This document shows positions 5,955 through 7,438 of a stretch of DNA of 7,438 nucleotides, one piece after another. Origin of the DNA: Bacteroidota bacterium (GTDB lineage Bacteria > Bacteroidota > Bacteroidia > Flavobacteriales > Schleiferiaceae); the NCBI GenBank assembly GCA_003023665.1, contig PXYR01000003.1:4533-11970 (forward strand), written 5' to 3'. The notes under the pieces were generated by a model. It worked only from the letters and a program-made list of their open reading frames with translations, ran no database searches and had not been told where the DNA came from. Both the position numbers and the translations under genes were made by a program. Numbering within the stretch: the first letter of the stretch is position 1; each line of letters starts with the position of its first letter.

Positions 5955-5982
5955 TTGACAAAGTTGAAAAAAAATCAGTTTG
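5955..5982 (+). promoter_or_regulatory. Candidate rho promoter (Bacteroidota type)
   Basis: TTG at 5955-5957 is followed after 17 bases by TCAGTTTG (5975-5982), which differs from TAnnTTTG only in its second base. The spacing is within the range reported for Flavobacterium promoters. Transcription would start near 5989, giving rho a leader of about 90 bases that would contain the dyad at 5994-6038. It is a motif match only. Confidence 0.4.
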
Positions 5983-5993
5983 AGACCACCCAT

Positions 5994-6038
5994 TTTCTTC
6001 GAAACTCACTATTATTGTAGGACAGAGTTCGAAAGAAA
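5994..6038 (+). promoter_or_regulatory. Imperfect dyad/hairpin with two TTCGAA cores in the rho leader
   Basis: TTTCTTCGAAACTC (5994-6007) and GAGTTCGAAAGAAA (6025-6038) can pair over 13 base pairs with two single-A bulges (6002 and 6034) around a 17-base loop. Each arm contains the palindrome TTCGAA, at 5998-6003 and 6028-6033, exactly 30 bases apart. It could be an RNA hairpin in the rho leader or a protein-binding site with two half-turn-matched boxes. No run of T follows, so it is not an intrinsic terminator. Function is unknown. Confidence 0.35.
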
Positions 6039-6077
6039 TTCACCTAATCGTTTCTTTTACAAGTTATTCCCAAACAC

Positions 6078-7438
6078 ATGTTGACTGAAAAAGATTTGCA
6101 TTCTCGCAAATTGCCCGAGCTTAAAGAATTGGGCACAAAACTAGAAATACCGAAAGCCAAAACCATGAAGAAAGGCGAACTGGTAGATGCTATTAAATCA
6201 AAGCTAGGTATGGAAGCCACTGAAGCAGCCGCTAACGACACCCCTACTAAAGAAGAAAGTGCTGAAAAATCGGCCAAAACTGAAGTTCCCGCTGAAAGCA
6301 AAGAGCAAAAACCTGAACAAAATGAGGGCCGCAAGGATCGTCAACAAGGTGAGCATCAAAACCGCAATAAGAATCGGAACCAAGATAAAAACCGCAATAA
6401 CCACAACAACGATAATCGCCGAAGAAGACCTAAGGAATTTCACTTTGAAGGAATTATTGCCAATGAAGGCGTTCTAGAAGTGATGCCAGACGGTTACGGC
6501 TTTTTGAGAAGTTCTGACTATAACTACCTGAATTCTCCAGATGATATTTACGTAAGTCAGAATCAAATTAGAAGCCTTGGTCTAAAAACAGGAGATACCG
6601 TTAGCGGGGAAGTACGTCCTCCTAGAGAAGGCGAAAAATACTTCCCACTTGTCAAAGTGAACAGTATCAATGGACGCAGCCCTGAATTTGTTAGAGACCG
6701 CGTTGCTTTTGAGCATTTAACACCTTTATTTCCTGAAGAGAAATTTGACATTACCACGCGTAAAATGTCCACCTCAACCAGAATTATTGATCTCTTCTCT
6801 CCCATTGGTAAGGGACAGCGTGGACTCCTAGTCGCGCAACCTAAGACCGGTAAAACCACTTTAATGAAGGAGGTTGCAAACGCCATTGCTGCCAACCACC
6901 CCGAAGCCTATATGATTGTTCTTCTCATTGACGAACGTCCGGAAGAGGTTACAGACATGTCACGAAGTGTAAACGCAGAAGTAGTAGCCTCTACTTTTGA
7001 CGAGCCTGCCGATCGCCATGTAAAAGTGGCCAACATTGTTCTTGAAAAAGCCAAAAGAATGGTAGAATGTGGTCATGATGTGATCATTATGCTTGATTCT
7101 ATAACACGTCTAGCACGTGCCTACAATACAGTAAGCCCTGCATCTGGAAAGATACTTTCAGGTGGTGTGGATGCAAATGCACTGCAAAAGCCAAAACGTT
7201 TCTTTGGTGCAGCGCGTAATATTGAAGGAGGAGGTTCACTTACCATTCTTGCAACAGCCCTTATTGATACTGGATCCAAAATGGATGAAGTCATCTTTGA
7301 AGAATTTAAAGGGACGGGTAACATGGAAATGCAGCTTGACCGCCGTATTGCCAATCGTAGAATTTGGCCGGCCATCAACCTAATTGAAAGCGGAACTCGA
7401 AAAGAAGATTTATTATTGGCTCCAGACGTGCTTCAACG
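6078..7438 (+). CDS. rho: Transcription termination factor Rho with long low-complexity insert, 3'-truncated
   Basis: The hexameric RNA-dependent ATPase that ends transcription; 453 codons are visible and the C-terminus lies beyond the right edge. Domains in order: SAP-like Rho_N (1-45); a disordered insert (46-119) that is Glu/Ala/Lys-rich and then Asn/Arg/Gln-rich, ending in four arginines (114-117); the cold-shock-type RNA-binding domain (120-200) with GYGFLRS; and the RecA-type ATPase with P-loop QPKTGKT (254-260, Lys259), IDERPEEV with the catalytic glutamate, Walker B VIIMLDS with Asp340, the Q loop SGGVDANAL, FFGAARNIEGGGS, and the R-loop region ending SGTRKEDLL. The Walker A lysine is about 78 residues later than in E. 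coli Rho (Lys181), which is the size of the insert. One difference from E. coli is Gly for the second Glu in NVEEGGS. ATG at 6078 fits the start of Rho_N; there is no Shine-Dalgarno sequence. Confidence 0.98.
   Translation, partial: MLTEKDLHSRKLPELKELGTKLEIPKAKTMKKGELVDAIKSKLGMEATEAAANDTPTKEESAEKSAKTEVPAESKEQKPEQNEGRKDRQQGEHQNRNKNRNQDKNRNNHNNDNRRRRPKEFHFEGIIANEGVLEVMPDGYGFLRSSDYNYLNSPDDIYVSQNQIRSLGLKTGDTVSGEVRPPREGEKYFPLVKVNSINGRSPEFVRDRVAFEHLTPLFPEEKFDITTRKMSTSTRIIDLFSPIGKGQRGLLVAQPKTGKTTLMKEVANAIAANHPEAYMIVLLIDERPEEVTDMSRSVNAEVVASTFDEPADRHVKVANIVLEKAKRMVECGHDVIIMLDSITRLARAYNTVSPASGKILSGGVDANALQKPKRFFGAARNIEGGGSLTILATALIDTGSKMDEVIFEEFKGTGNMEMQLDRRIANRRIWPAINLIESGTRKEDLLLAPDVLQ
6358..6400 (+). 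repeat. 13-base direct repeat with 30-base period in the rho insert
   Basis: AAAACCGCAATAA occurs at 6358-6370 and again at 6388-6400, exactly ten codons apart and in the same reading frame, so each copy encodes part of an Asn-Arg-Asn motif. With the surrounding NRNKNRNQDKNRN it suggests that the insert grew by local duplication in multiples of three bases. Confidence 0.6.

Noticed and set aside
5959..5966. CAACTTTG on the minus strand as a -7 box for the DUF4293 gene
   Set aside because: The first conserved T is missing and there is no TTG at a suitable distance upstream on that strand.
6044..6443. Two hydrophobic minus-strand open frames opposite the start of rho
   Set aside because: They are complements of the Lys/Glu/Asn-rich codons of the rho insert, which read as Phe/Leu/Ser/Val-rich on the other strand.

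Overview
The window reads as chromosomal housekeeping DNA from a member of the Bacteroidota, most likely a flavobacterium-like organism. The evidence is the set of families typical of that phylum (DUF3822 beside rsmD, a DUF4293 membrane protein divergent from rho, a stand-alone HsdR_N-type nuclease-domain protein, and a Rho with a long Asn/Arg-rich insert), AT-leaning composition, no Shine-Dalgarno sequences before the starts, and several close matches to the Bacteroidota -7 promoter box TAnnTTTG. I see no phage, insertion sequence, tRNA, rRNA or CRISPR array. Nearly all of the DNA is coding; the longest gap is 133 bases, before rho.

Layout from left to right. (1) 1-578, minus: N-terminal part of an SLC13/DASS-type anion or dicarboxylate transporter, running off the left edge. 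(2) 592-1161, plus: rdgB, a nucleotide-pool sanitising pyrophosphatase whose start codon lies only 13 bases from the divergent transporter start. (3) 3080 down to 1158, minus: a tightly packed three-gene operon of a membrane-anchored pilin-like/PilN-like unknown protein, a DUF3822 protein and rsmD (16S rRNA methyltransferase). Its last stop codon overlaps the rdgB stop tail to tail. (4) 3127-5555, plus: an operon of a RecD-like SF1 helicase, a PlsC-like acyltransferase and a small HsdR_N-type PD-(D/E)XK protein. (5) 5944 down to 5552, minus: a four-helix DUF4293 membrane protein that again ends in a shared stop tetramer. (6) 6078-7438, plus: rho, truncated by the right edge.

The functions are mostly information processing: nucleotide sanitation, rRNA methylation, DNA unwinding and possible cleavage, and transcription termination, with one lipid enzyme and one transporter. 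The points most worth a second look are: a 26-base perfect hairpin with a GNRA loop and U-rich tail inside the start of the DUF3822 gene, placed like a terminator for the gene upstream; the pairing of an actin-fold-like DUF3822 protein with a single-pass pilin-like membrane protein, reminiscent of PilM/PilN; a helicase and a solo restriction-type nuclease domain in one operon; and the low-complexity insert and 5' leader hairpin of rho.
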